A DNA stretch of 5,219 nucleotides from Kiritimatiellia bacterium. GTDB taxonomy: Bacteria; Verrucomicrobiota; Kiritimatiellia; RFP12; UBA1067. The stretch is from the NCBI GenBank assembly GCA_028707675.1, contig JAQWAM010000142.1, positions 1 to 5,219 on the forward strand, given 5' to 3'. The notes beneath the pieces were generated by a model. That model was not told where the DNA came from. It did not search any database and was given only the letters and a program-made list of their open reading frames with translations. Shown in pieces: positions 4,563-5,219 of the stretch (position 1 is its first letter; each line of letters starts with the position of its first letter). A program made the translations under genes and the position numbers.

Positions 4563-5219
4563 ATGCTGCCTATACGGCTACCTTTAGGGCGGCGTTCAGC
4601 GAGAACATGTTTTGTCCTGTTTCTCTTTTTTTTCGCGGCTCTTTTCTCGGGTTGCGTTTTTCGCAATGCGGCCAATGGCCCTCCGTCCTTCGCGCTGCAT
4701 GAAAAGGAGTCACTCCAGGCAGGCGCCGTGGCGCTGTATGCTCAAGGCATGATGCTGGAGGCGGGTGGCGACGGCAGTGACACTAACGCCGCTAAAGACG
4801 CGGCGCTTATTGCGTTCCGTCACGCCGCGACACTTGACCCCGACAACCCCAAGATTGCCGCGGCAATCGCCCAGCACCTTTTGGACCGTGAACGGTTTGA
4901 CGATGCGCTGGAAACTTTGGAACGGTTCCTGCTGCGCGATGATGAAGCGCTGGAATTGCGGCTGGCCGCCGCCCGTGTGGCCGACGCCGCCGACAGGCCA
5001 GCCGATGCCGCCCGGCACTGCCGGGCCCTGCTCGACGCCCATCCCGAGGATCGCGAACTGGCCCGGGCGCTGATCCGCCTGTATTTCCTCTCCGAACAGA
5101 CCGACCGCGCGTTAGACCTGATGCGGGAACAGAACAAGCGCTTCAAAGATAACGACAGCACGCTCCTTCCCGCGCAATGGGCCGCGCATTTCAGCCGCGA
5201 TCCCGAACAACAAGACACC
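4563..5219 (+). CDS. Lipoprotein with TPR-like repeats, N-terminal part (3' end outside window)
   Basis: The start is ATG 4563 with AGGAG (4551-4555) seven bases upstream. The frame stays open to the end of the window, giving 219 residues. The N-terminus is a clear lipoprotein signal: a basic region (R5, R10, R11, R14), a hydrophobic core (17-28) and L-F-S-G-C (27-31). Cys31 would be the lipidated residue; Phe at -3 is acceptable but not the commonest choice. The rest is alpha-helical with a TPR-like alternation of small and large residues. A first unit at about 54-95 has an insertion near 68-77 and ends in A-A-T-L-D-P-D-N; further units lie at about 97-130, 132-163 and 164-197. TPR lipoproteins act as scaffolds in outer-membrane assembly or secretion, but no partner can be named from this window. 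A Sel1 or degenerate TPR variant is possible. The lipoprotein call is strong; the repeat family is probable. Confidence 0.82.
   Translation, partial: MLPIRLPLGRRSARTCFVLFLFFFAALFSGCVFRNAANGPPSFALHEKESLQAGAVALYAQGMMLEAGGDGSDTNAAKDAALIAFRHAATLDPDNPKIAAAIAQHLLDRERFDDALETLERFLLRDDEALELRLAAARVADAADRPADAARHCRALLDAHPEDRELARALIRLYFLSEQTDRALDLMREQNKRFKDNDSTLLPAQWAAHFSRDPEQQDT

Noticed and set aside
4820..5218. Minus-strand open frame opposite the lipoprotein gene
   Set aside because: It is a serine/arginine repeat-like composition produced by antisense reading of alanine/leucine-rich TPR codons. The + strand frame has a lipoprotein signal and a good ribosome-binding site.

Overview
The window is a GC-rich bacterial chromosome segment of ordinary single-copy genes. 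I see no transposase, phage gene, CRISPR array, tRNA or rRNA. Several features together suggest the PVC superphylum (Kiritimatiellota, Lentisphaerota or Verrucomicrobiota). These are a surface-type parallel beta-helix protein, a 29-residue mS38/bS22-like ribosomal peptide, a 70-residue very basic protein of a kind I associate with that group, and a long-form HisG. The assignment is an inference from gene content, not from a marker gene.

Layout. Positions 1-441 hold the 3' end of a right-handed beta-helix protein. Positions 479-1384 encode a 301-residue membrane protein with YggT-like units. A 141-base gap follows; it carries an intergenic repeat with a 9-base periodicity folded into an imperfect inverted repeat. 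Next come a YggU/DUF167 protein (1526-1810) and a small basic protein (start placed at 1896, end 2108). On the minus strand is a GT4 glycosyltransferase (3287 to 2151), convergent with the small basic protein and divergent from hisG (3429-4298). The glycosyltransferase/hisG gap has two good candidate promoters whose -10 boxes overlap. After hisG come a perfect 8-bp hairpin, a 29-codon mS38/bS22-like gene (4353-4442), a perfect 10-bp hairpin, and the 5' end of a lipoprotein with TPR-like repeats that runs off the window (4563 onward).

How the genes relate. YggT and YggU genes are neighbours in many bacteria, and that pairing is kept here with an unusually large YggT-like partner. HisG catalyses the first step of histidine synthesis but has no other his gene beside it. 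The two tiny basic proteins are probably ribosome-associated. The glycosyltransferase, beta-helix protein and lipoprotein belong to cell-surface functions. I find no convincing new multi-gene system. The parts most worth a second look are the intergenic repeat, the overlapping divergent promoters, the two tiny basic genes and the related GC-rich palindromes.
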